The translations under genes were made by a program, and so were the position numbers. Shown in pieces: positions 8,770-16,942 of a DNA stretch of 64,000 nucleotides. Numbering within the stretch: position 1 is the first letter of the stretch; every line of letters begins with the position of its first letter. Origin of the DNA: Roseomonas sp. (GTDB taxonomy: Bacteria > Pseudomonadota > Alphaproteobacteria > Acetobacterales > Acetobacteraceae); contig JADCFQ010000007.1 of the NCBI GenBank assembly GCA_020249435.1, positions 310,001-374,000 of the forward strand, given 5' to 3'. The notes under the pieces are model-generated. The model made no database searches, was not told the DNA's origin, and saw only the letters and a list, made by a program, of their open reading frames with translations.

Positions 8770-8790
8770 GGGACCTCTGCTGGGGGTCCC
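8770..8790 (-). promoter_or_regulatory. Leader hairpin next to the start codon
   Basis: GGGACC (8770-8775) and GGTCCC (8785-8790) can pair around a 9-base loop, only four bases before the ATG of the membrane-protein gene. In the transcript the best Shine-Dalgarno-like bases (AGAGG) overlap this stem, so it could limit translation. It could also be coincidental in GC-rich DNA. Confidence 0.3.
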
Positions 8791-8791
8791 G

Positions 8792-8820
8792 TTTATGGTA
8801 TATTATTCCTATTTTGTCAA
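8792..8820 (-). promoter_or_regulatory. Sigma70-like promoter for the envelope trio
   Basis: On the minus strand TTGACA is followed by a 17-base AT-rich spacer and CATAAA, then about 26 bases to the ATG at 8765. The -35 box is a perfect consensus match and the -10 box matches 4 of 6. The stretch is conspicuously AT-rich against its GC-rich surroundings. It begins 20 bases after the stop of the Asd-like gene, so the trio need not be co-transcribed with that gene. Confidence 0.6.
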
Positions 8821-8839
8821 GGAAATTTTTCTGAAACCC

Positions 8840-9847
8840 CTAGCCCCGCGCCACCGCTTCCGCAATCCGCGCCGCATTCAGCGCTGCCCCCAGCCGCACA
8901 TCATCGCCAACCGCCCACAAGGAAAGCCCTTCCGGCAGCGTCGCATCGCGCCGAATGCGGGAGACATAAACCATATCCTCCCCCACAATCTCGGCCGGGC
9001 TGGCATAGCCGCCATCATCGCGCCGATCGAGCAGGCTGATCCCTGGCGATTTCCGCAATACTTCCCGCGCATCGCGTTCATTGATCGGGCGGTCAAAGGC
9101 GATATTCAGCGCCATGCCAAGGCCAAGCATCACGGGCACGCGCACGCAGCTTGCCGCCACCTGAATATCGGGGCCGAGGAGCTTGCGGGTCTCAACGCCC
9201 AGCGCCCATTCTTCCCGCGTCGCGCCATCGGCCATGAAGCGGTCAATATGCGGAATGACATTGAAGGCGATCTGCTTGGTGAAATACTGCGCTTCCGGAT
9301 TGTCATTCACAAAAATGCCGCGCGTCTGGGACCAGAGCTCATCCATGCCTTCCTTGCCCGCGCCGGAGGCCGGCTGATAGGTCGCCGCCACCACGCGCCG
9401 GATGCCGGCCGCTTCGTGCAAGGGCTTCAGGACCATGGCCAGGATCAGGCTCGCGGGCAGCGGGCAGGCGATGATCCGCCGTTTTTGTGCCTTGGCCAAG
9501 GCAGCGTCATTCACGCCAGCCACCACCAGGGGCACGTCGGGTTCCAGGTGGAAATGCCCGGAAAGATCAATCGCCATCGCCCCGGCGGCTGCGGCGCGCG
9601 GCACCTCCACCGCCGCCAGCTTGGCGTCACAGGCGAAAATCGCGATTGTCGTGCCGGCAAAATCAAACCGCGCCACATCGCGCGTCTTGAGCACCGCCTT
9701 TTCGCCCCAGGAAATCTCGGCCCCCGCAGCGCGACCTGCGGCCAGGGCCACCATTTCAGCCCCAGCCAGGCTGGTTTCCGCCAGACAGCGCAGGATTTCG
9801 CGCCCGATCAGGGAAGGGGCACCAATAACGGCGATACGATGGGCCAT
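8840..9847 (-). CDS. Aspartate-semialdehyde dehydrogenase-like protein lacking catalytic residues (Usg-like)
   Basis: A 335-residue protein with the overall ASADH pattern: a Rossmann start ([11 protein letters not shown]), [32 protein letters not shown] and [11 protein letters not shown]. True ASADH has the nucleophile in NPNCSTIQ. Here the aligned stretch is CPLPASLI, with Pro131 where the Cys should be and a Cys three positions earlier (C128). The acid/base His of GHSEA is also replaced (GLGMA, Leu243). This resembles E. coli Usg, a non-catalytic ASADH homologue. Lysine/threonine pathway activity should therefore not be assumed. It is divergent from the chemoreceptor gene. Confidence 0.8.
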   Translation of the reverse strand: MAHRIAVIGAPSLIGREILRCLAETSLAGAEMVALAAGRAAGAEISWGEKAVLKTRDVARFDFAGTTIAIFACDAKLAAVEVPRAAAAGAMAIDLSGHFHLEPDVPLVVAGVNDAALAKAQKRRIIACPLPASLILAMVLKPLHEAAGIRRVVAATYQPASGAGKEGMDELWSQTRGIFVNDNPEAQYFTKQIAFNVIPHIDRFMADGATREEWALGVETRKLLGPDIQVAASCVRVPVMLGLGMALNIAFDRPINERDAREVLRKSPGISLLDRRDDGGYASPAEIVGEDMVYVSRIRRDATLPEGLSLWAVGDDVRLGAALNAARIAEAVARG

Positions 9848-9962
9848 ACGTCAATTCCTAAAACCTTCGCCATGTTTAGCCGCAATCGCGCCAGGCCGCA
9901 CGGGCCTTAACCGGCTCGTAGCGAAATGGCGGCACAATGGGGCTCGGATTCCAGGATGCGCC

Positions 9963-11456
9963 ATGAAAGCTGCACTTCGCCTACCAGCCCTTGCCGTGAT
10001 GCTCTTGCTCGCCAAACCCGATTTGGCGGCGGCCGGGCAGGATGTCGCGGCTGGTCAGGCGGCGGGTTTCTTCATGGGGCTTGCGGCGGGTTTCATGATT
10101 TGCCTGCTGCTGAGTTGCTGGGCACTTTGGCATCAGCGCAACATGCTCGCGGGCTTTGCCGACAAGCTTTCCCGCCTGGCGGCGGGTGACCCAGTGCCCC
10201 CCTTTGCCACGACCGAAGCCGATGGCCCCTGGCGCCAGATTCTGACCGCGGCCGAGGCTTTGCGGCAGCGCCCGGCAACCATAACGGCGCCCTTGGCCGC
10301 TGCGCCGATTGTCGCCGCCCCGGAAACCTCCCTCGGCGATCTGGCCGCCACCATTGAAGCGGAAACCACCGCAGCACTTGAAGATCTGGACCGCCGCGTT
10401 GCCATGCTGCGGCGCAATTCTGCTGCCATGACCGAAGCCGCTGAGGGCGGCGCCCGCGCGGCGGAGGCTTCAGCCAGCGCGGCCTCTAAAGGTCGGATCA
10501 GCGCGCAGGAAGCGTCTCGCGGGGCGGATGAATTGGCCGGCGCGGCGGGGGAGATCGCCCAGCAAATGTCGCGCGCCGGGGAAGCCACGCGCGGCGTCAT
10601 GCAGCGCACCGATGAAGCGCGGCGGATTTTCACGGAACTCACCAGCAGCGTGGATGAAATCGGCCAGGTGTCGCGCCTGATCGCGGAAATCGCCGGGCAG
10701 ACCAACCTTTTGGCGCTGAACGCCACCATTGAAGCGGCACGGGCGGGCACAGCGGGCAAGGGCTTCACCGTAGTCGCCGGTGAGGTGAAGAACCTCGCCA
10801 AACGCACATCGCAAAGCACCGAGGAAATCGCCGGGCGCATCGCCGCCATGCAGGCTGCGGCGAGCCGCGCCTTGGCTGCCATGGATGGCATCGGCAGCGC
10901 GGTGACGGAACTGGATGCGGTGGCCACTTCGGTTGCGGCGGCGGTCGAAGAACAATCCGCCACCACTGCCGAAATCTCGCGCGCCATTATGGGCGCTGCC
11001 GAGCATGCCGCGGATGTGGCGACCAGGATGGAGGCGCTGACACAGGATTCCGGCAATACCGGTGAGGCTGCCTGGACCCTGCAATCGGGCGCGGATGAGC
11101 TGGCCGATGCCATCGCCGCCTTCCGGCAGAATCTGGGTGAGGCGCTGCGCGGGCGCCTGCCGGCGGCCAATCGGCGCCGTGAGGCGCGGCTTCCCCTTGG
11201 TGTACCCGCCCGGCTGAATGCGACCGAAGGCGTGCTGTTGGATATCTCATCCGGTGGCGCGCTGTTCCTGGGGGGTACTGCGGATTTCACCGAGGGTGAG
11301 CTCCGCATTGACGCGCTGGGGCCGCCGCTTGGCGTTAGGCTTGTCTCACGCGCTGAGGGGCGGCTGCATCTTGCCTTCACGGACCCCGCAATGGCGCGGC
11401 CAGCTATTCCGGCCTTATTGCAGGAACATGAAAGTCTTGACATGCGGGCAGCATGA
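9963..11456 (+). CDS. Methyl-accepting chemotaxis protein with C-terminal PilZ domain
   Basis: A 497-residue protein, starting at MKAALRLP. Two hydrophobic N-terminal segments (about 5-25 and 32-55) leave almost no periplasmic domain, so sensing is probably cytoplasmic or membrane-linked. A helical coiled coil follows, with the MCP signalling hairpin at about residues 238-270 ([32 protein letters not shown]). Residues about 403-490 form a PilZ domain with both c-di-GMP motifs, RREAR and DISSGG. The protein should signal to CheA/CheW and may be modulated by c-di-GMP. No che genes are nearby. The longer in-frame extension upstream runs into the antisense of the Asd-like gene and is rejected. 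Confidence 0.85.
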   Translation: MKAALRLPALAVMLLLAKPDLAAAGQDVAAGQAAGFFMGLAAGFMICLLLSCWALWHQRNMLAGFADKLSRLAAGDPVPPFATTEADGPWRQILTAAEALRQRPATITAPLAAAPIVAAPETSLGDLAATIEAETTAALEDLDRRVAMLRRNSAAMTEAAEGGARAAEASASAASKGRISAQEASRGADELAGAAGEIAQQMSRAGEATRGVMQRTDEARRIFTELTSSVDEIGQVSRLIAEIAGQTNLLALNATIEAARAGTAGKGFTVVAGEVKNLAKRTSQSTEEIAGRIAAMQAAASRALAAMDGIGSAVTELDAVATSVAAAVEEQSATTAEISRAIMGAAEHAADVATRMEALTQDSGNTGEAAWTLQSGADELADAIAAFRQNLGEALRGRLPAANRRREARLPLGVPARLNATEGVLLDISSGGALFLGGTADFTEGELRIDALGPPLGVRLVSRAEGRLHLAFTDPAMARPAIPALLQEHESLDMRAA

Positions 11457-11545
11457 GCGCTTGCGGGTTTGCCAGGCGCGACCATTTCCGCCATGCCGGT
11501 TCTCCGCCGTGCCCACGGCCTTTCAGCTTTCAGGAGCCTTGATTG

Positions 11546-11929
11546 ATGCGTCGCCTTATCCTTTCCGCCGCCCTGCTGGCGGGTTTTGCCATCACCGCCC
11601 CAGCCTTCGCCCAGGATGCGGAGGCTGGTCAGCGCGTGTTCAACCAATGCCGTGCCTGCCACAATGCCGATAAGGGTGGCCGCAACGGTGTTGGGCCCAA
11701 TCTTTGGGGCGTGGTCGGCCGCAAGGCTGCTTCCATCGAAGGCTTCCGCTATTCTTCCAATATGCGCACGCTGGGCGAAGGCGGCCATGTCTGGACGATT
11801 GAAAACCTGACTGCCTACATCACCAATCCGAAGGCAGTGGTGCCGCAGGGGTCCATGGCCTTTGCCGGGCTGCGCAATGAACAGCAATTGAAGGATCTGC
11901 TGGCTTATCTTTCCAAGCAGAAGGATTGA
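11546..11929 (+). CDS. Class I cytochrome c (c2/c550-like), periplasmic
   Basis: A 127-residue protein with a Sec signal peptide (cleavage predicted after AFA, about residue 22). It has one haem-binding CRACH motif at residues 35-39. The GVGPNLWGVVGR stretch is typical of soluble c-type cytochromes, and a likely axial Met lies in GSMAFAGL. It should carry electrons in the periplasm between respiratory complexes. AGGAG lies 9 bases before the ATG; an adjacent TTG codon immediately upstream is a less likely start. It stands alone, followed by a strong hairpin. Confidence 0.88.
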   Translation: MRRLILSAALLAGFAITAPAFAQDAEAGQRVFNQCRACHNADKGGRNGVGPNLWGVVGRKAASIEGFRYSSNMRTLGEGGHVWTIENLTAYITNPKAVVPQGSMAFAGLRNEQQLKDLLAYLSKQKD

Positions 11930-11964
11930 TCGGGGCCAAGACAACTGCATGGCTACAGTTCCAA

Positions 11965-11993
11965 GCGTCAGCGGGGCAAAACCCCGCTGACGC
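11965..11993 (+). terminator. 12-bp stem-loop terminator after cytochrome c
   Basis: GCGTCAGCGGGG (11965-11976) pairs perfectly with CCCCGCTGACGC (11982-11993) around a 5-base CAAAA loop. It lies between the cytochrome c gene and the convergent LysR-type gene, so it can serve both. On the minus strand the loop reads TTTTG; there is no long U-run. Confidence 0.65.
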
Positions 11994-12014
11994 CTTCGTC
12001 CCAGGGCCAGACCT

Positions 12015-12965
12015 TCATGAGGCCATGAAGCGCTTTGGCAGCGCCTCTGGTTTTGCGTACAAATCCTGATTCTTGGCCAAGCCAGCAAGTAATCTATCCA
12101 CCGTCACCCGCACCCTCGGCGCCAAATAGAGCCTATGAGGATAGTGCAGTACGATTTCACGATCCCCCGCATCATGCACTTCCCCCAGCACCACCTTAAG
12201 CCGTTTGGTGCGCAAATAGGGCATGGCGTGATGCAGCCCAACTTGGGCAATGCCGGCATTCTCAACGGCCAAGCCAAGCAAGGCTTCGGGGTCAGATAGC
12301 CACAAGCGTGCCGTCAGCGGCGCCTCGATCGAGCCGCGCCGATCAGGCTTGAGGAAACGCCATGGAACCTCCTCACCGCCCGATGACCGAACGCCAAGGA
12401 GATCATGCCGCTTAAGGTCGGCCATTGCTGAGGGCACGCCTTTTTCACGCAGGTATTCGGGCGATGCCACCAATACGAGCGGGAGGCGCGCGATACGCCT
12501 GGCTATAAGGCTTGATCCCTCAATAACCCCACCACGGATAGCAATATCGAAGCCTTCGCTCAGCATATCAACAGCGCGATTATCCAGGCTGACTTCCACC
12601 TGGAGTTCCGGGTGTGCTGCCAAAAGCGCGGGCAAAAGAGGCAGCAAGTAGTGCCGACCAAAGGATACGCCAACCGAAATCCGTACCCGTCCAACCGCTG
12701 CACCGCGCGCATGACTGACCTCGGCCACAGCTTCATCCAGCGCCCGAAGAGCCGCCGCGGTACGGGCGCGGAACGCCTCACCTTCCGCAGTCAGCTTCAA
12801 TTGACGGGTGGAGCGGTTGAAGAGGCGCACGCCCAACTGGCTCTCCAATCGGGCAATATTCTTGCTGACCGCAGCGGGTGTCAGGTTCAGCTTGCTGGCA
12901 GCCGCGGTGAAACTGCCAGCCGCCGCCGCTTCGGTGAAAGAAAACAGGCCATAAAAGTTTTTCAT
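12015..12965 (-). CDS. LysR-family transcriptional regulator
   Basis: A 316-residue LTTR. The N-terminal winged helix-turn-helix covers residues about 1-60 (FTEAAAAGSFTAAASKLNLTPAAVSKNIARLE), followed by the linker helix and a periplasmic-binding-like effector domain with the AIRGGVIEGSSLIARRI and PEYLREKG motifs typical of this subgroup. The start is placed at MKNFYGLF; the in-frame extension upstream would run through the operator region. It is divergent from an NmrA-type reductase gene, the classic arrangement for an LTTR and its target. The inducer is unknown. Confidence 0.88.
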   Translation of the reverse strand: MKNFYGLFSFTEAAAAGSFTAAASKLNLTPAAVSKNIARLESQLGVRLFNRSTRQLKLTAEGEAFRARTAAALRALDEAVAEVSHARGAAVGRVRISVGVSFGRHYLLPLLPALLAAHPELQVEVSLDNRAVDMLSEGFDIAIRGGVIEGSSLIARRIARLPLVLVASPEYLREKGVPSAMADLKRHDLLGVRSSGGEEVPWRFLKPDRRGSIEAPLTARLWLSDPEALLGLAVENAGIAQVGLHHAMPYLRTKRLKVVLGEVHDAGDREIVLHYPHRLYLAPRVRVTVDRLLAGLAKNQDLYAKPEALPKRFMAS

Positions 12966-12994
12966 TTTATCCTCACAGTTGAAAATGATTCGAA

Positions 12995-13032
12995 TTTTAA
13001 GGTGTTTTAGTCCGGAATGGCATCCCTTAAAA
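12995..13032. promoter_or_regulatory. Candidate LysR operator in divergent promoter region
   Basis: TTTTAAGG (12995-13002) and CCTTAAAA (13025-13032) are perfect 8-base inverted repeats separated by 22 bases in the 113-base AT-richer gap between the LysR gene and its divergent neighbour. A smaller palindrome, ATTCGAAT, overlaps the left arm. The position fits an autoregulatory LTTR site. No binding evidence exists. Confidence 0.4.
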
Positions 13033-13078
13033 CTAGCCTCACCTACAATCCTGTCCAACCTTGTGAAGGAGATCACAC

Positions 13079-13933
13079 ATGAAAAACCGGATCCTTGTTA
13101 CCGGCGCCACCGGCAATATCGGCACCGAACTCGTCAAGGCTCTGCGCGCCCGCAACGCCGATTTCGCTGTCATGACCAGTAAAGCTGGCAGCGCCCCAGC
13201 CGACGTGACTGGGGTGCAGGGCGATTTCATGGATCGCGCTTCCCTGGCCCGGGCTTTTGCCGGCGTTGATACGCTCTTTCTGCTTTTCCCCATGGTGCCG
13301 GAGATGCCGATCATGGCTGCCAATGCCGTGGCCGCAGCCAAGGCAGCGGGCATCAAGCACATCGTTCGTTCGTCAGGCGCGGGGGCTGATGCGCATAGCC
13401 CCGCCGCCATCGCAAAGGTGCATGGTGAGATTGATGCGTTGGTGAAGGCAAGCGGGATTCCCTATACGCTGCTGCTGCCCACAAGCTTCATGCAGAACAC
13501 CATCAACTTCTATGGTTCTTCGATCAGGGAAGGCGCGCTCTATGCTCCGCGTGGCAATGGTGCGATGGCGGTCATTGACGTCCGTGATATTGCAGCGGTC
13601 GCCGCCGAAACATTGACCAATCCAGCGGCGCATGCGGGTCGCAGCTACACGCTCTCTGGCCCGGAAGACCTGACTGACGCGCAAATGATGTCCGTGATTG
13701 CGCATGAAATTGGTCGTGAGGTCAAATATATTGATGTTCCCGAACAGGCCGCGCTGGATGCCATGACCAAGATGGGAATGCCGCCAATAGTGATCGAGTG
13801 GCTCATGAGCCTGAACCATGTGATCAAGCAGGGCTGGGCAGCGGGTGTCTCGCCAATGGTCCGGCAGATCACCGGGCGCGAACCGCGCCGCTTTGAGGAT
13901 TTCGTCCGAGAGCATGCCGCGGCCTGGAAATAG
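13079..13933 (+). CDS. NmrA-type NAD(P)-binding reductase
   Basis: A 284-residue atypical short-chain dehydrogenase. The dinucleotide-binding motif VTGATGNIG is at residues about 7-15, followed by the NmrA/QOR2-type pattern (RSSGAGADAHS, LLPTSFMQN, VIDVRDIAAVAA, YTLSGPEDLT). Related proteins are NAD(P)H-dependent quinone reductases or redox sensors. AAGGAG lies about 6 bases before the ATG. The divergent LysR gene probably controls it. The substrate is unknown. Confidence 0.85.
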   Translation: MKNRILVTGATGNIGTELVKALRARNADFAVMTSKAGSAPADVTGVQGDFMDRASLARAFAGVDTLFLLFPMVPEMPIMAANAVAAAKAAGIKHIVRSSGAGADAHSPAAIAKVHGEIDALVKASGIPYTLLLPTSFMQNTINFYGSSIREGALYAPRGNGAMAVIDVRDIAAVAAETLTNPAAHAGRSYTLSGPEDLTDAQMMSVIAHEIGREVKYIDVPEQAALDAMTKMGMPPIVIEWLMSLNHVIKQGWAAGVSPMVRQITGREPRRFEDFVREHAAAWK

Positions 13934-13950
13934 GACCCAGCAAAACAGTG

Positions 13951-13982
13951 CCTTGGAACTCTCGCCAGCGAGAGCGCCAAGG
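13951..13982. terminator. Stem-loop after the NmrA-type gene
   Basis: CCTTGG...CCAAGG (outer 6 pairs) encloses CTCTCG...CGAGAG (inner 6 pairs) with a two-base internal loop and a four-base apical loop. It lies 18 bases after the reductase stop and before the convergent RraA-like gene. A U-run is lacking, so termination is inferred from shape and place. The rest of 13934-14116 shows no gene. Confidence 0.45.
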
Positions 13983-14116
13983 CGCTGAAAACACAGCAAG
14001 CCCGGACCATCATGGTGGGCCTGCTCGGCGCTATCCCATGGCTGCCTGGTTCAAAAGTTGACAGGCGGCCAATGGGCGAAGGCTTCGCTTCAACCTGGGA
14101 TATCAGTGGTGTCGTT

Positions 14117-14803
14117 CTAACGGCCTATAATCCGCGCATTGGCGACAATGGCGCGCATCTTGTCATTGGCGGTGGCACCGGCTTCCACCGCGGCAATGGC
14201 GCGGGCTTCGGCGGCGCGCACGGCGGCGAGTTTTTCCAGCACCACCTCTGCCTGATCCTGCGGCACCACGACAACGCCATCCGCATCGCCCACAATGATA
14301 TCGCCGGGGCGCACATGCTGGCCGCCAAGCGTCACTGGCGCACCGACCACCGCCGGGCCATTGGCCGCCGGCGAGGCAGGCATGATGCCGGCGGCAAAAA
14401 GCGGCAGGCGGGACGCGACAATCCCGGCACGGTCACGCGCCAGGCCATCAGTGACGAAGGCGGCGACGCCCTTATTCTGCATCATGCCGGCCACTAGGTC
14501 TCCGATCACGGCGGTGGCAGTATAGGCATCATTCGCGACCACGATCACATCGCCCGCTTCGGCTTCCATCAGCGCACCAAAAACGCCGACCACATCAGCA
14601 GGATAGGCGAGTGCAGTCAGCGCCGGGCCGACAAAAACCGCATTGTCCGCGTCCATTGGCTTGATGCGATAATCAAGCGCGCCGCGGCCATCCATGGCAT
14701 CCACCAAATGGGATGTCTGCGCGCCGCGAAAGGCTTCGATCAGCGCACGGTCAGGGCGGCGATGGCCGCGATGAATGGTGAGCAGCGGGGGATTGTCGAG
14801 CAT
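14117..14803 (-). CDS. RraA-like aldolase/oxaloacetate decarboxylase family protein
   Basis: A 228-residue protein of the RraA/HMG-aldolase family. The signature is GDVIVVANDAYTATAVIGDLVA (about 78-99 in this numbering), VTDGLARDR (binding Arg and Asp) and PGDIIVGDADGVVVVP. Catalytic members are divalent-metal-dependent 4-hydroxy-4-methyl-2-oxoglutarate aldolases or oxaloacetate decarboxylases; true RraA inhibits RNase E. The D-x20-R-D pattern expected for metal and substrate binding is present, so an enzyme is more likely. The ATG has AGGAG 7 bases upstream; an upstream in-frame ATG is less well placed. It is downstream of ackA on the same strand with a 57-base gap. Confidence 0.82.
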   Translation of the reverse strand: MLDNPPLLTIHRGHRRPDRALIEAFRGAQTSHLVDAMDGRGALDYRIKPMDADNAVFVGPALTALAYPADVVGVFGALMEAEAGDVIVVANDAYTATAVIGDLVAGMMQNKGVAAFVTDGLARDRAGIVASRLPLFAAGIMPASPAANGPAVVGAPVTLGGQHVRPGDIIVGDADGVVVVPQDQAEVVLEKLAAVRAAEARAIAAVEAGATANDKMRAIVANARIIGR

Positions 14804-14860
14804 GGTTGTCTCCTGATGGTTTTGCGCCATGCTTGCCTTTCCCCAAGCGCCAGTAAAGGG

Positions 14861-16063
14861 TTAAGTCCGTCCCACCAATGCAAGCGCGTGCTCCGCAATC
14901 ATCGCTTCCTCATCGGTCGGGCGGATCAGCACGCGCACTGGATCGCCGGCGCGGCCGATCTCTGGGCCTTTGGCGGCATTGGCGGCGGGATCGAGGTTGA
15001 TGCCCAGAAAGCCAAGCCCCGCGCAGATGCGCGCGCGGACACCATGCGCATTCTCACCAATGCCGGCGGTAAACACCAAGGCGTCTATGCCGCCGATGGA
15101 AGCGGCCAAAGCACCAATTTCGCGCCGCACCCGAAAGGCGAAGTGATCCAAAGCGGCCTCGGCAGCCTCGGTCCCCGCGGCTTCAATGGCGCGGACATCC
15201 TGCGATATGCCGGACATGCCCTTCAAGCCACTGTCATGATAGAGCAGATGCGTGATGTCCTTCGATGTCATCTGCAAACTATCCAGCATATGCAGGACCA
15301 CGCCGGGGTCCAATTGCCCGCTGCGTGTGCCCATGGGCACGCCATCCAAGGCAGTGAAGCCCATGGTGGTGGCGCGGCTTTGCCCGCCTGCAATGGCGCA
15401 AAGCGAAGCGCCATTGCCAAGATGCGCGACAATCAGGCGGGAATGTCCAAGTGCGGCATCCTCTGCCGCCAGACGGCGCGCGATATATTCGTACGACAGG
15501 CCATGAAAGCCGTAACGCAGAATGCCCTGATCAAAAAAGCGCGGCGGCAGCGCGAAGGTTGCGGCAGCGTGGCTTTGCGTGCGGTGAAAGGCCGTATCGA
15601 AACAGGCGATTTGCGGCACCCCCGGAAAATGCCGCGCAGCGGCTTCAATGCCGGCCAGATTATGCGGCTGATGCAGTGGGGCGAGGGGCACCAGCGCATG
15701 AAGCTTCGCCATGATGGCATCGGTGATCATCACCGGCGCGCTCAAATCCCGCCCGCCATGCACCACGCGATGGCCAATGGCGCGAATGGAAGCGCCATCC
15801 AGCAAGGGCGACAGCGCCGCCAAAATCACCCCAAGCGCGCCTTCATGGCCCTTGGGCGCTTCGGTTTCCGAGAAGCGGCGGTCCGTCAGCATCGCGCCCG
15901 TCGCATCGCGCAAGGTGAAATGCGGTGCGGCGCCAATGCCTTCCATCTGGCCATCATAGCGCTGCGTCAATCCGCGCGCTTCAACGGCAAAGACTGCGAA
16001 TTTCAGCGAGGATGATCCCGCATTCAGCACCAGCAATGCCGATCCCTTGGCTTCAGGCGACAT
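14861..16063 (-). CDS. ackA: Acetate kinase
   Basis: A 400-residue ASKHA-family kinase that makes acetyl phosphate from acetate and ATP, or ATP in the reverse direction. Motifs include LVLNAGSSSLKF at the N-terminus, AIGHRVVHGG, CFDTAFH, YGFHGLSYEY, HLGNGASLCAI and VFTAGIGENA, all diagnostic. The start at MSPEAKG overlaps the end of fabI by 11 bases, which suggests translational coupling. No phosphotransacetylase (pta) gene is beside it, although pta-ackA-fabI clusters are known in alphaproteobacteria. Confidence 0.93.
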   Translation of the reverse strand: MSPEAKGSALLVLNAGSSSLKFAVFAVEARGLTQRYDGQMEGIGAAPHFTLRDATGAMLTDRRFSETEAPKGHEGALGVILAALSPLLDGASIRAIGHRVVHGGRDLSAPVMITDAIMAKLHALVPLAPLHQPHNLAGIEAAARHFPGVPQIACFDTAFHRTQSHAAATFALPPRFFDQGILRYGFHGLSYEYIARRLAAEDAALGHSRLIVAHLGNGASLCAIAGGQSRATTMGFTALDGVPMGTRSGQLDPGVVLHMLDSLQMTSKDITHLLYHDSGLKGMSGISQDVRAIEAAGTEAAEAALDHFAFRVRREIGALAASIGGIDALVFTAGIGENAHGVRARICAGLGFLGINLDPAANAAKGPEIGRAGDPVRVLIRPTDEEAMIAEHALALVGRT

Positions 16064-16862
16064 TATGCAGCCCCGCATCCACATAGATCGTATCGCCCGT
16101 CATGCCCGATGACGCGCCACTCACCAAAAACGCCACCACGCGGCCAACTTCCGCGATATCTACCAGCCGCTGCGCTGGCGCGCGTTCCTTGGCATCGGCG
16201 ATCAATTCATCGAATTGCGCAATGCCACTGGCCGCACGGGTGCGGAGCGGCCCGGGCGAGACCGCGAAAACCCTGATACCGCGAGGGCCAAGTTCAGCCG
16301 CCGCATAACGGACCGAAGCTTCAAGCGCGGCCTTCACCGGCCCCATCATGTTGTAATTCGCAACCACCTTATCGGCGCCGTAATAGCTCATGGTCACCAG
16401 CACTCCGCCTGGCGCCATGATGGGTTCCGCGAGCTTCGCCATGCGCAAAAAGGACCAGCAGGAAACGCGCATGGCCTGGCCGAAACCCTCTGCCGAGCAA
16501 TCAATCACACGACCATGCAGATCGGCTCGCGGGGCGAAGGCGATGGAATGGATCACGAAATCAAGCTTGCCCCAGTCGCGCGTCAGGCGGTCAAACACGG
16601 CTTCCATCTCGCCTTCTGCTTCGACATCCAGCTTCATCGCGATGGCCGCACCAAGCTGTTCGGCCAAGGGACGGACATGAGGTTCCGCCTTGTCATTCAG
16701 CCAGGTCACGGCGAGGTCTGCACCAAAGGCACGCAGCTTGGCGGCAGCGCCAAAAGCGATGGAATCGGCATTGGCAATGCCCACCACCAGGCCGCGCTTG
16801 CCCTTCAGCATATCGCCGATGCGCTGATCAGGATTCCAGATGGTGGGTAGCGGGTCGGTCAT
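16053..16862 (-). CDS. fabI: Enoyl-[acyl-carrier-protein] reductase (NADH), FabI type
   Basis: A 269-residue short-chain dehydrogenase of the FabI class, reducing trans-2-enoyl-ACP in fatty acid elongation. Motifs are GLVVGIANADSIAFG (nucleotide binding), FVIHSIAFAP, and the Y-x6-K-type active site in MSYYGADKVVANYNMMGPVKAALE (reported here as its key residues Tyr...Met-Gly-x-x-Lys). The start MTDPLPT has GGAG 6 bases upstream. It precedes and overlaps ackA. It may be a second FabI paralogue dedicated to a specialised lipid or polyhydroxyalkanoate-linked role, but nothing here proves that. Confidence 0.9.
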   Translation of the reverse strand: MTDPLPTIWNPDQRIGDMLKGKRGLVVGIANADSIAFGAAAKLRAFGADLAVTWLNDKAEPHVRPLAEQLGAAIAMKLDVEAEGEMEAVFDRLTRDWGKLDFVIHSIAFAPRADLHGRVIDCSAEGFGQAMRVSCWSFLRMAKLAEPIMAPGGVLVTMSYYGADKVVANYNMMGPVKAALEASVRYAAAELGPRGIRVFAVSPGPLRTRAASGIAQFDELIADAKERAPAQRLVDIAEVGRVVAFLVSGASSGMTGDTIYVDAGLHNVA

Positions 16863-16942
16863 GCGAATCTCCATATTTCGCAACGCCTGCTAGCATGATA
16901 CCCGCGCTCTGGTTTGCGCCGGATCATGCCGGGGCGATCACC

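Noticed and set aside
10133-12088. A 651-codon minus-strand open frame across the chemoreceptor and cytochrome c genes
   Set aside because: Ser/Ala/Arg-rich translation without domains; the opposite strand encodes recognisable proteins and a terminator hairpin lies inside it.
14708-16015. Long open frame on the plus strand opposite ackA
   Set aside because: It lies wholly antisense to a clear acetate kinase, with His/Arg/Gln-rich low-complexity translation typical of shadows in GC-rich DNA.
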